Source of the DNA: Hyphomicrobiales bacterium
GTDB taxonomy: Bacteria > Pseudomonadota > Alphaproteobacteria > Rhizobiales > Rhizobiaceae
NCBI GenBank assembly: GCA_900472295.1
Contig: UCIA01000008.1
Span: 109,875-173,874, forward strand
Length of the DNA: 64,000 nucleotides
Reading direction: 5' to 3'
Shown here: positions 56,118 to 64,000 of the stretch, piece after piece
Position numbering within the stretch: the first letter of the stretch is position 1
How the letters are laid out: every line of letters starts with the position of its first letter
Notes under the pieces: model-generated
What the model was told of the DNA's origin: nothing
Seen by the model: the letters and a program-made list of their open reading frames with translations, nothing else
Database searches by the model: none
Position numbers and translations under genes: made by a program

Positions 56118-56860
56118 CATCCGATCGGATCTGGCAACCCCTGGTGGAAGAACTGGCGCGCCGGCAGCGTGCGGGCCGCAAGGCGGAGTTCTGGCTGCGC
56201 GACGATGACGCCGTGGAGCCGACGCCGGCGCTCGATCGGCTGCTGGGTCTCACTGGTGAATTCGCGGTTTTGGTCACGCTGGCCGTCATTCCGGCCATGA
56301 CCGACGGGAAGCTTGTCGCCCGGCTTGACGAGGCGCCGCACGCCACCGTCGCCATCCATGGCTGGGCGCATCGAAATCATGCGCCCGAGGGCGAGAAAAA
56401 ACAGGAGCTTGGCCCGCATCGGCCGCGCGAGGCGGTGCTCGATGAACTGGCGCGCGGGCTGACGCGGGTCATCGGCCTGCACGGCGCACGCACCGTTGCG
56501 ATGCTGGTGCCGCCCTGGAACAGGATCGACGCCGGCCTGATATCCGACCTTGCATCGACGGGATTTACGGCCTTGTCGGTCTATGGGCCGCCGAAGCCGG
56601 CTTCGCTGGCGGTCATCAACAGCAATGTCGACATCATGGACTGGCACGGCACGCGCGGTTGCCGCGACCATGGCCAATTGGTTCAGGCAATTGTCGCCCA
56701 ATTGCAGCATGGCGAACCGGTCGGCCTGCTCACCCACCATCTCGTCCATGACGATCCGGCCTGGCTTTTCCTCGACCGGCTGTTCGCGGTCACCACACAG
56801 GCTGAAGCCTGCGCATGGCTTCCGGCCAGGACGTTGATGGAGCGAGGCGCCGCAAAATAG
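56114..56860 (+). CDS. Polysaccharide deacetylase-like protein
   Basis: This 248-residue protein has features of a NodB-like deacetylase of a divergent type: the Asp cluster LRDDDAVEP (about residue 30), the metal-binding HGWAHRNH (about 77-84), PPWNR (about 136), and LTHHLVHD near the C-terminus. It probably removes acetyl groups from a sugar made by the neighbouring glycosyltransferase. No signal peptide is seen, so it may act in the cytoplasm on lipid-linked or nucleotide-linked sugars. It is coupled to the GT4 gene by an ATGA overlap and converges on the MBL-fold gene with one base between the stops. Confidence 0.8.
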   Translation: MTSDRIWQPLVEELARRQRAGRKAEFWLRDDDAVEPTPALDRLLGLTGEFAVLVTLAVIPAMTDGKLVARLDEAPHATVAIHGWAHRNHAPEGEKKQELGPHRPREAVLDELARGLTRVIGLHGARTVAMLVPPWNRIDAGLISDLASTGFTALSVYGPPKPASLAVINSNVDIMDWHGTRGCRDHGQLVQAIVAQLQHGEPVGLLTHHLVHDDPAWLFLDRLFAVTTQAEACAWLPARTLMERGAAK

Positions 56861-56861
56861 T

Positions 56862-57710
56862 TCAGCGCTTTTTGTGCACCGGGAATTTGAGCGTCTGGCC
56901 ATCGCGCGCGGCAAAAGCGCCGGCAAACCTGTCTTTGGCTTGTCTCTCCATCTCGTCCAGTTGCTCGTCGGTGCGCGATGGATCGTGATGAAACAGCGCA
57001 AGCCCGTGCGCACCCGCAGCCTCGCAGAGCTTGACGCCCTGCTGCCATGTCGAGTGTCCGTTGCCGCGGTAGCGCTCCAGTTCCGCCTCGGTGTAGGTGC
57101 AGTCGTAAATGACGAGGTCGGCGCCCTTGATCAGGTCGAGCACGGCCTGATCGAGTTTGCCCGGTTCGTGCTCGGTGTCCGTGATCATCGCCACGACGCG
57201 GCCGCCCCATTCGACACGATAGCCGATGCAGCCTCCCGGATGGTTGAGACTGCCGGTCCTGACTACCACCCCTTCGCGTGGCCGCAGCACGTCTCCGGAT
57301 GCGAAATCGCGGAAGTCCAGGCTTGCCTTGCAGATATTCAGTTTGATCGGAAACCACGGCGGTTGAATGAATTCATCGACCATCTGGCGGGTCGTCATGC
57401 GTCCGGCGAGATGCCCGGACCAAAGCGTCAGCTTGTTGCCTCTCTCATAGATAGGCTTGAAGGCCGGCAGCCCGATAATGTGGTCGTAATGGCAGTGGGT
57501 GAAAAACAGGTCGAAATCGGTCACGCCTGCCGCGCGAAGCGCCCTGCCGGCAGGATGCACGCCAGAGCCCGCATCGAACAGAAGCGTGTTCTTGCCGCAC
57601 TGCATCTCGATGCAACTTGTGTTGCCGCCATAGCGAGCGAATTCTGGCCCGGATACCGAAATGGTGCCGCGGACGCCCCAAAACCTGACCCGGAAAACGT
57701 CGTCGTCCAT
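56862..57710 (-). CDS. MBL-fold metallo-hydrolase (PhnP/RNase Z-like)
   Basis: This 282-residue protein has the family start VRFWGVRGTISVSG, YGGNTSCIEMQ, and the zinc motif H72-C-H74-Y-D76-H77. Further metal-ligand regions are NHPGG, ITDTEH and FHHDPSRTD. Relatives in this class cleave phosphodiesters, including cyclic ones. Lying just after a cNMP-binding gene and near several cyclases, it could be a cyclic-nucleotide phosphodiesterase; this is an inference from context. AAGGGG precedes the ATG at 57710, chosen over the longer frame. It is separated from the cNMP-binding gene by 68 bp on the same strand. Confidence 0.82.
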   Translation of the reverse strand: MDDDVFRVRFWGVRGTISVSGPEFARYGGNTSCIEMQCGKNTLLFDAGSGVHPAGRALRAAGVTDFDLFFTHCHYDHIIGLPAFKPIYERGNKLTLWSGHLAGRMTTRQMVDEFIQPPWFPIKLNICKASLDFRDFASGDVLRPREGVVVRTGSLNHPGGCIGYRVEWGGRVVAMITDTEHEPGKLDQAVLDLIKGADLVIYDCTYTEAELERYRGNGHSTWQQGVKLCEAAGAHGLALFHHDPSRTDEQLDEMERQAKDRFAGAFAARDGQTLKFPVHKKR

Positions 57711-57778
57711 GCTACCCCTTGGCAATCCAGTCGCCCATGGCAGCGAGTGCCATCACGGCGGCGAGGATTATGCGCACG

Positions 57779-58234
57779 TCACTCGTTGTTTGCGCTTCGC
57801 GCGTCGATCAGATCCGCGGTCGTATGGCTCAGGCGATCGGCAAGAACCCGCACCATCTCGATGGTCATTTCCGGGAACTCCCGCATCAGCCTCAGGAAAT
57901 GATCCTTGCGAATCCTCAAGACTTCCAGCGGAGTTGCGGCTCTGACGGTGGCCGTGCGGGAGCTGTTGCACAATATGGCGATCTCGCCAACAATCGAATT
58001 TGGCACCAGTTCGGCCACTTTTATCGGTCCGTCGTCGGAATCGACCAGAATATCCGCTTTGCCTGAAAGGATGACATAGGCGGCGTCTCCCTCGTCACCC
58101 TGCCGGAAAAGGATCTGGCCGGCGTCGTAGCTCACGCGATCGGACGTGAACGCAAGCAGCTTGAGCTTTGCTAGCTCGACGCCGGAGAACAAGGGAACGC
58201 GTTGCAGCATTCCAACCTCATCCTTGAGCAGCAT
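57779..58234 (-). CDS. Stand-alone cyclic-nucleotide-binding domain protein
   Basis: This 151-residue protein is a single CRP-type cNMP-binding domain: FRQGDEGDAAYVILSGKADIL, then the phosphate-binding cassette with G83-E84 and R93-T94-A95 (IVGEIAILCNSSRTATVRA), and the C helix. The key Gly-Glu and Arg are intact, so it should bind cAMP or cGMP. No DNA-binding domain follows, so it is not a transcription factor by itself; it may be a sensor subunit for a neighbour. AGGAAGG lies before the ATG at 58234. It lies between the MBL hydrolase and the degenerate ABC gene on the same strand. Confidence 0.87.
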   Translation of the reverse strand: MLLKDEVGMLQRVPLFSGVELAKLKLLAFTSDRVSYDAGQILFRQGDEGDAAYVILSGKADILVDSDDGPIKVAELVPNSIVGEIAILCNSSRTATVRAATPLEVLRIRKDHFLRLMREFPEMTIEMVRVLADRLSHTTADLIDARSANNE

Positions 58235-58254
58235 TGTCGCAAACCTTCCTAAAA

Positions 58255-58309
58255 CTGGCGTTTGCCAGACTAAAGTAACCGGCACCCGGATGGAAACAAT
58301 TCTGTTTCC
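58255..58309. promoter_or_regulatory. Two inverted repeats upstream of the cNMP-binding gene
   Basis: GGAAACA (58292-58298) and TGTTTCC (58303-58309) form a perfect 18-bp palindromic site with the spacer ATTC, centred about 66 bp before the start of the cNMP-binding gene. A second perfect pair, CTGGC/GCCAG (58255-58259 and 58264-58268), lies nearer the start, in the likely leader. The first looks like an operator for a dimeric regulator. Neither has a T-run. The rest of the 156-bp gap is featureless to me. Confidence 0.45.
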
Positions 58310-58390
58310 GGAAAGTGGCGAGCCCGGTCAGTTGTGTTCCTTGCAGCAAGCTCCCACCGGCACAATGATCCCATCTGAATGTCCAATTCT

Positions 58391-61105
58391 CTATGACAGC
58401 AGTTCCTTAAAGATACCGTTTCCTGCCAAAAGTGTCTCGTGTGTTCCGTCTTCCACCAATTGCCCCCCATCGAAGACGATGACGCGATCGAACATCATCG
58501 CCATTGCCGGATTTGTCACCACCCACACAATTGCCGGGGAATGGCCGTCGCGTCGGGCCTCCTCGAGCACGTTTCGCAGCACCCTATCCTGCATGCGTTG
58601 GTCGAGCGCAGAGACCGGCCGGTTGAGAATGAGAAAATCGGGACGCTTGAGCAGGGCCCGGGCGATATCGAGCTTCTGTCGCTGTCCGCCGGTCAGCCGC
58701 CTGCCGCCGGCGCCGACGTTGAAGTCCAGGCCGACATTCAGAAGTTCGCCGTAAAGCCCCAGTTCATCAAGAATGTCATGGAGGATGGAGCGGATGCGAT
58801 CCGGCGCGTCGGGATGGTTGTTGCCCACTCGCCCGAACAGGACATTGTCCATGACGGTGGCCGCGGCGATGTATTTGGCAGGATCATACCGTTCGACCGC
58901 ATTTTGCAGCTCGGGCGGCAAGTTTTCATAGAACTGGTTGCGCGCCGTGACGATCTTGCCCATCAGTTCGTCGCTCAGCAGGCCGAAGCGGTGCCGGGGC
59001 TCGATATAGGCAAAGCTCAAGGTGACGATCATGGCGCGATCGTTGTCCGCAACCGTCTCGTAGGGACGGTTCTTGAGCCGTTGCAGCAAGCTTTCGTAGG
59101 CGGGAATCTCCTCGGCGCTCATGAAGGCGAGCTGCTGGAAGAACGGGTGATCGGGCGGCAGGTCGGCAAACAGTTCGATCGCCTGTTCGGCGATCTCCAT
59201 GCCCATGTCGTAGAACGTTCGGTCGAGGCCGGCTTGCTTCAGCACCGAAGCAAAATAGGGATTGGCTGCCAGGGCCCGGTCGGCCAGTTGAGGGCCGGCG
59301 GCTGCGCCGAAGAGCAGGTTCTGGCCAATCGTTGCTTCCTTGTTGTAGGCGCCCGGCTCGAAAGGAGCCACCAGTCCGCTCAGCCCCTCCTCGTCCAGCC
59401 GGGCCCGCAGTGCTGCACGCAGTTCGACGATCCGCCGGGCAAGCTCCGTGTGACGCGTGACGTCGGCCGAAGAGCGCAAGCCAAGATCCAGAATATCGCG
59501 CGACAGAACAACCGCGTCGAGCACCCGGCGCACGGCTTCGAACAAATCGTGCGGGCCGGTAGCACCGGCCGAAGCATAGTTGATCCAGTCGCTGTGGACA
59601 TCGAGATCCGGATTGCCAGACCGTTTCGCCTCGGCGATGTTCCAGCGGCGTTGGTCCGCCGCGGCTCCGTCATAAGTCATCTCCGTCAGCGGCGCATGCT
59701 TCAACCCGTAGAGCAGATTGTCGCGCAGGCTTGCCTGGAACAGGAAAACATCCGACGAGGCATAGGACATGCGCCGGCCGGTCACGGCTTCGGGAAGTTC
59801 AAGCAGGTCATCGGCGCCCGAAGCGACCCGTCCGCTGTCCGGCCAGTTCAGCCGCGCGAAGGCTTCCGCAAGCGCCTCCGCTCCACCTGTTGCGGTACTG
59901 ACCAGCGCCACCGTCTCACCCGGCTTGACCTGCAGGGAGATACGGTCGAGCAGCATGGCACCGCCATCGTCGGCTATGGAAAGACCGATCGCAGACAGCG
60001 GGTTGGTCATCGGGCCTGGATCGTCGATCGTCAGTGCCCCGATACCAGGCGCAATGAGATCCTCGACGGTAAACTGCTCGACGACCTGCTGATATTTGAC
60101 CTGGACATCCTGCCGCGCCTGATCCCAGTCGATCAGTTCCTTCATCGGTCCGGGCAGGTCCTTGTAGGCGCCGATCACGGCCACGAGCTGGCCGACGTCC
60201 AGCCGCCCTTCGATGACCAGATAGCCGCCGATCATGTAGAACAGGAAGGGCGTGAGCTGGGCCAGAAAATTGTTGAGGAACTTTACCATGAATTTCCATT
60301 GGTAAAGATCGAAGCGTATCTTGAATATGAGGCCGAGCCGGGCAGCTATGTCGGCACGCTCGTAGTTTGACGTATCGTGGACGTGAACCGCGCCGATACC
60401 GTCGACGATTTCGCCAACCCGGCCCGAGAGCGCGCGCGCCGTCAACTGCCGTTCGCGCCCGAGCACGATCAGCCGCCGCCGCATGCGCGGGATGAGTACG
60501 ATCTGGATTACCACAATCACGACCGCTATCATGCCTAGCCAGAAGTTCTGGACCATGATGAACAGCATGGCCGTCAGCGCCTGGCCGCCGAGCAGCACCG
60601 GCTGCAGGAAGGCATCGCCAATGAAGCCGCCCAGCGGCTCCACCTCGTCCTTCACCATGGTTGCCACTTCGGCGGATTTCACCCGCTTGAAGTAACCAGG
60701 CGGAAAGCGCAGCACACGATCGACCAGATCGAAACGGATGCGCCGCAGCATGCGTTCGCCGAGGCGGCCCTTGTAGGTGTTGATGTAGAGCTTGAACAGG
60801 CCGTTGATGACGACCAGCAAGAGGAACACAAGGCTGAGCGCAAGCAGCGTTGCCTCGCGGTCGAGCTGAAAACCGGAGAAGAACTGGACCTCGCCAATGA
60901 ATGGCAGGTCATAGTGCAGCCTCATGAATGGCTGGGTCGCGCCCGGTTGCTCGAACCCCTTGCCCTGGATCGGGCCGTTGACGATCAGCTTAGGCAGGTC
61001 GAAGGACATGAAATACGGGATCATCGAAAGCACGACGATCATCAATATCCAAAGCTGCTGCTTCCTGGTGTGCGTCCAGATATAGCGGGCTAGGCTGGGT
61101 TCCAT
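58391..61105 (-). CDS. ABC-type membrane protein with degenerate ATPase and large insertion
   Basis: This 904-residue protein has an exporter-type transmembrane domain (about 1-340, with INTYKGRLGERMLRRIRFDL), then an ATPase domain that has lost its key residues. The P-loop reads VSTATGGAEAL, with Ala409 and Glu410 in place of Lys and Ser. Walker B reads FLILNRPVSALD (Asn828 and Arg829 for Asp and Glu). The H-loop reads VVTNP (Asn for His). The signature LTGGQRQ (804-810) is intact. P-loop and signature lie about 400 residues apart against roughly 100 normally. The insert repeats a motif: QASLRDNLLYG, ATIGQNLLFG and ATVMDNVLFG. It is probably a non-hydrolysing ABC protein. The ATG at 61105 gives a normal exporter start. 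It is followed by the cNMP-binding gene on the same strand. Confidence 0.85.
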   Translation of the reverse strand: MEPSLARYIWTHTRKQQLWILMIVVLSMIPYFMSFDLPKLIVNGPIQGKGFEQPGATQPFMRLHYDLPFIGEVQFFSGFQLDREATLLALSLVFLLLVVINGLFKLYINTYKGRLGERMLRRIRFDLVDRVLRFPPGYFKRVKSAEVATMVKDEVEPLGGFIGDAFLQPVLLGGQALTAMLFIMVQNFWLGMIAVVIVVIQIVLIPRMRRRLIVLGRERQLTARALSGRVGEIVDGIGAVHVHDTSNYERADIAARLGLIFKIRFDLYQWKFMVKFLNNFLAQLTPFLFYMIGGYLVIEGRLDVGQLVAVIGAYKDLPGPMKELIDWDQARQDVQVKYQQVVEQFTVEDLIAPGIGALTIDDPGPMTNPLSAIGLSIADDGGAMLLDRISLQVKPGETVALVSTATGGAEALAEAFARLNWPDSGRVASGADDLLELPEAVTGRRMSYASSDVFLFQASLRDNLLYGLKHAPLTEMTYDGAAADQRRWNIAEAKRSGNPDLDVHSDWINYASAGATGPHDLFEAVRRVLDAVVLSRDILDLGLRSSADVTRHTELARRIVELRAALRARLDEEGLSGLVAPFEPGAYNKEATIGQNLLFGAAAGPQLADRALAANPYFASVLKQAGLDRTFYDMGMEIAEQAIELFADLPPDHPFFQQLAFMSAEEIPAYESLLQRLKNRPYETVADNDRAMIVTLSFAYIEPRHRFGLLSDELMGKIVTARNQFYENLPPELQNAVERYDPAKYIAAATVMDNVLFGRVGNNHPDAPDRIRSILHDILDELGLYGELLNVGLDFNVGAGGRRLTGGQRQKLDIARALLKRPDFLILNRPVSALDQRMQDRVLRNVLEEARRDGHSPAIVWVVTNPAMAMMFDRVIVFDGGQLVEDGTHETLLAGNGIFKELLS

Positions 61106-61301
61106 ATGCGGCTGTGGGCCCTTCAACTGGAAAGATGCAGGCGGCCAAACGGCTGGCGGCTTCCGCAGAGTTTTGCCGAACAGCCAGGCAGCACGAGACG
61201 GCAGCTGCGCGACAGCGGCAGAGTCGCGCCCGCATACCGAACAGCCTTGCGGGAGGCAAGATTGCGTTGTATCGCCCGAAATCCCAACATAGAAGACGAA
61301 T

Positions 61302-61991
61302 ATGATGGATGTCACGCAACCGCGCAATGCCGGCATGGGCAATGCCAGCCTGGAAGGGCACGAGCAAACCCTGGACCTGACACGGGGAATTGCCGCCTAT
61401 GTCAACAACCCTCTCGTGACAGGGCTGGCGCGCGTCATCGCCAAGCATCCGCAGGCCGATCTCGCCAATGCCTTCAACCACAAGCAGGTCGCCTGCAAGA
61501 TGTGGGCGCGCGACAGGCTGTTCGAAACCCTCGGCGGCCGGTTCAAGCGCATATGGGTTCTGGGTGGGTGGTATGGCATATTGCCGGCAATGCTTTTCAA
61601 CGACGCCCGCTTCGACATAGCGGCGATCGACAGCATCGACATAGATGCTGAAGTCACGCCGGTCGCCCGGACCCTCAACCGCGACGCCGGTGACCGGTTC
61701 CAGGCGCTGACGGCTGATATGTACGCGCTCGACTATGCGGCCGGGGAGGCCGACCTGATCGTCAATACGAGCTGCGAACACATAGCCGATCTGCCCGCCT
61801 GGCTGGCTTTGCTGCCGCGGGGCACGAACGTGCTGCTGCAATCCAACGACTATTTCAGCGAACCGACGCATATTAATTGCGTGGCTTCGCTGTCAGCCTT
61901 CGAGGAAATGGCGGCGCTGCGGGAGGTCCGTTTCTCCGGCGAACTGCCGACCAAAAATTATACGCGCTTCATGCTGATCGGAACTGTTTGA
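61302..61991 (+). CDS. Methyltransferase-like protein, unknown substrate
   Basis: This 229-residue protein has a Rossmann-like order: a strand-loop IWVLGGWYGILPAMLF in the place of SAM motif I, the acidic strand end AAIDSIDIDAE, and a strand DLIVNTSCEHIADLPAW. The glycine pattern is looser than in standard SAM enzymes, so the activity is uncertain. It starts at 61302 (or the next ATG at 61305) and is divergent from the ABC gene. Its last 23 bases overlap the 3' end of the convergent glycosyltransferase gene. Confidence 0.65.
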   Translation: MMDVTQPRNAGMGNASLEGHEQTLDLTRGIAAYVNNPLVTGLARVIAKHPQADLANAFNHKQVACKMWARDRLFETLGGRFKRIWVLGGWYGILPAMLFNDARFDIAAIDSIDIDAEVTPVARTLNRDAGDRFQALTADMYALDYAAGEADLIVNTSCEHIADLPAWLALLPRGTNVLLQSNDYFSEPTHINCVASLSAFEEMAALREVRFSGELPTKNYTRFMLIGTV

Positions 61992-63117
61992 GCTGCTCGC
62001 GCAGGATTTGTGCCGAGTGACGTGCGCCGTCCAGGTCGAGACGATGTGCGGATGGCGCGGGTCCCGCCAGCGCCTGTTCGATCGCTTGCGCCAGACCTTC
62101 TGATGTCAGGTCCTTTTCCGTCAGCACCGTAGCCAGACCCAGCTCTTCGAGCATCAGGGCGCGACCCGTCTGCTCTGTTTCCCCGCCGGCCGCAAATGGC
62201 ACCAGCAGGGAGCGACAACCGGCGCGCAGCACATCGCAGACCGTGTTGTAACCCGCCTGCGAGACAGACAGGCGGGCGCCGGTCAGCAGGCTGGCGAAAT
62301 CCTCACGGAACCGGAAGACAAACAGGTCCGGCGTGGCATCGCCTGAAATCGCGTCAAACTCGTCCTTCGGCAGGTTGGGGCCGGTGATGAGACACCATTT
62401 CCAACCGTTTTGGGCGTTCCGCGCCGCGGCAGCGGTGGCGCGGACAAGGCTCTTTCCAGCAGCACCGCCGCCAACCGACACCACAACGTCGAAGCGCTCG
62501 GAAGCCGCGGGCGCTGGAGGCGCGGCAACGAGCCCGGTGTAGGTCACCTCGGCCTTTATCGCTCCAGCCAGTGGAAACGTCTTGTCGATGGTTGCGAAAG
62601 CCGGATCGCCATGGACCATGACAAGGTCGAAATGCCTGTTGAGGAGATCGACGGTTTCCTCGTTTCGGCCCGGCTTGACGCGCTCCTGAAGGATATCGCG
62701 GACGGACGTCGCCAGCAGCGGTCTTGGCGACGTCGCCTCGATGGCCTCGACCAGCGGCAAGAGTTCGAAACGCATCTGCCGGCGTCCAAATGGAAACGCT
62801 TCGACAATGACGATATCAGGCCGGCAATCCCGGAAAGCCTGCAGCAGCATCCCTGAACGCCGTGCCTTGAAATCATCGTCGATGGGTTTGCCTTGCAGGT
62901 CGACAAGGCCGGAAAACCCTTCATCACCGGAGGTAACAGGCGGCAGGGCTACAGATTTTACCCCCGGTCCCGGAAACCCCGCGATCGGCGCTCCGCCGGT
63001 CACGACAGTGACGTCAAACCCGTCCTCGGCCAAGGCCGCTGCGATGCGGCTGGCGCGCGCGAGGTGACCGATACCGAGCAGGTGCTGGACATAGAAGAAA
63101 GCGCCAAGCCGCCTCAT
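61969..63117 (-). CDS. MurG-like (GT28 C-terminal) glycosyltransferase
   Basis: This 382-residue protein has the MurG/GT28 layout: an N-terminal domain with the loop LLGIGHLARASRIAAAL, and a C-terminal donor-binding domain with VVVSVGGGAAGKSLV and the family motif SQAGYNTVCDVLRAGCRSLLVPF. It probably transfers a UDP-activated sugar. The ATG at 63117 overlaps the stop of the upstream glycosyltransferase gene (ATGA), so the two are co-translated. Confidence 0.86.
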   Translation of the reverse strand: MRRLGAFFYVQHLLGIGHLARASRIAAALAEDGFDVTVVTGGAPIAGFPGPGVKSVALPPVTSGDEGFSGLVDLQGKPIDDDFKARRSGMLLQAFRDCRPDIVIVEAFPFGRRQMRFELLPLVEAIEATSPRPLLATSVRDILQERVKPGRNEETVDLLNRHFDLVMVHGDPAFATIDKTFPLAGAIKAEVTYTGLVAAPPAPAASERFDVVVSVGGGAAGKSLVRATAAAARNAQNGWKWCLITGPNLPKDEFDAISGDATPDLFVFRFREDFASLLTGARLSVSQAGYNTVCDVLRAGCRSLLVPFAAGGETEQTGRALMLEELGLATVLTEKDLTSEGLAQAIEQALAGPAPSAHRLDLDGARHSAQILREQLKQFRSA

Positions 63118-64000
63118 TCGGCAGCCTGCCACTCCTGCTGGAACAGTTGCTTGAGCTGTCCAATGCTTGCCGTATGATCGAAATGGCTGCGCACGCGCCG
63201 CTCTGCGGCGGCGCCGAGGCGGGTGCGCAGCACGGGATCGCGGATCAGTCGCTCCAGCGCCAGTGCCAGCGCAATCGGATTTTCCGAGGGAACCAGCAGC
63301 CCGGTTTCGTCAGGCGATAAAAGCTCCGGCACCCCGGAAATATTGGTCGACACGCAGGCAAGCCGCTGGCTGGCCGCCTCCACCAGAACATTTGGCAGAC
63401 CGTCGCGGTCGCCGTCGGCGGTGATCCTGCAGGCGAGGGCGAAAATGTCGGCGCTTCGGTAGTGTTCGAGCACTTCCTTTTGCGCCAGCGCGCCTTTCCA
63501 GGAGACGCGGTCATTCAGTCCGAGCTTTTGCGCCAGCGCCTTGAGCGGTTCCATCTCCTCGCCGCCGCCAACATGCTCGAAACGCCACGCCAGAGCGCCG
63601 GGCAAGCGGGCAAGGGCCTGCAGCAGCGTATCGTAGCCTTTCTTTGCAACGGCGCGTCCGACACTCAAGATGACGACCGGTTCGCCCGAGCCGTCATGCT
63701 GGTTTCGCACCTCGCCGAAACTGCCGAAGCGATCAAGGTCGAGTCCATGATAGCTCAGATGCACGGGCGAACTGCCATTGGCGAGTTCTGTCAGCCGGTC
63801 AAAGCCGGTTTTGGTGCAAGTGACCGTCCAGCGTGCCGAGGAAAGCTTGCCGGCCAGGTCCCAGTCCGCCGAGGTCCAGATGTCCTTGGCATGGGCCGAG
63901 CAGCTCCAGGGCAGGCCGCGAAGCTGGCTGGCATAGCGCGTCACCGATGCCGGCGTGTGCGCGAAATGGGCATGCAACCATCCCGCGTCCTTTGGCCATT
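63114..64000 (-). CDS. Family 4 glycosyltransferase, 5' end outside the window
   Basis: The frame is open to the right edge, so the N-terminus is missing; about 295 residues are visible. The GT4 donor-binding domain is clear: VVILSVGRAVAKKGYDTLL, ADGDRDGLPNVLVEAASQ, and ISGVPELLSPDETGLLVPSEN. The visible N-terminal part (WLHAHFAHTPASVTRYASQL) fits the acceptor domain of colanic-acid-type GT4 enzymes. It is coupled to the GT28-like gene and belongs to a polysaccharide cluster that continues beyond the window. Confidence 0.88.
   Translation of the reverse strand, partial: WPKDAGWLHAHFAHTPASVTRYASQLRGLPWSCSAHAKDIWTSADWDLAGKLSSARWTVTCTKTGFDRLTELANGSSPVHLSYHGLDLDRFGSFGEVRNQHDGSGEPVVILSVGRAVAKKGYDTLLQALARLPGALAWRFEHVGGGEEMEPLKALAQKLGLNDRVSWKGALAQKEVLEHYRSADIFALACRITADGDRDGLPNVLVEAASQRLACVSTNISGVPELLSPDETGLLVPSENPIALALALERLIRDPVLRTRLGAAAERRVRSHFDHTASIGQLKQLFQQEWQAAE

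Noticed and set aside
58391..61105. The ABC protein as the missing ATPase for export of the giant protein
   Set aside because: It is 30 kb away, has lost its ATPase residues, and is not of the bacteriocin/RTX exporter type with a peptidase or CLD domain.

Overview
The window is high-GC DNA with the gene style of an alphaproteobacterium of the order Rhizobiales, probably Mesorhizobium-like. This is inferred from gene content and codon use: several class III cyclases, NodS/NodB-type enzymes, and short or overlapping gene junctions. No rRNA, tRNA, CRISPR array, insertion sequence or phage gene was recognised.

Region 1 (1-28841) is the most distinctive. After the tail of an SGNH/acyltransferase gene comes a leftward four-gene operon: a TolC-like outer-membrane lipoprotein, a secreted adaptor, a GAF-HlyD adaptor, and a PqqD-like/M50 protease/HlyD fusion that carries a frameshift near 2056. 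Divergent from it is a 7,416-residue giant surface protein. It has an N-terminal LEPR-like motif, a DUF4347 domain with a His/Cys pair, about 57 tandem Ig/cadherin-like modules and a unique C-terminal domain. No RTX repeats and no secretion ABC ATPase are present. The layout suggests a dedicated export route for the giant protein in which an M50-HlyD membrane protein stands where an ABC transporter would normally be.

Region 2 (28.9-44.5 kb) holds an MscS-type channel, a NodS-like methyltransferase/NodB-like deacetylase fusion, a thioredoxin-fold peroxiredoxin behind a cyclase-ATPase-TPR regulator, a divergent cyclase-TolB-TPR protein, a GNAT gene overlapping a gene of unknown function, a membrane protein, and a DUF5939-type cyclase.

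Region 3 (44.0-50.6 kb) is a leftward oligopeptide-type ABC importer operon in the order double ATPase, Tat-type binding protein, OppB, OppC, followed by a small methyltransferase.

Region 4 (50.7-64.0 kb) mixes cyclic-nucleotide signalling with polysaccharide synthesis. It contains a further cyclase, a UDP-sugar dehydrogenase, a cyclase-like DUF3095 protein, a GT4/deacetylase pair, a leftward set (degenerate ABC protein, stand-alone cNMP-binding protein, MBL hydrolase), a methyltransferase-like protein and two glycosyltransferases, the last running off the window. Four class III cyclases, one cyclase-like protein and a cNMP-binding protein within 24 kb suggest local second-messenger control of envelope functions; this is an inference from gene content.
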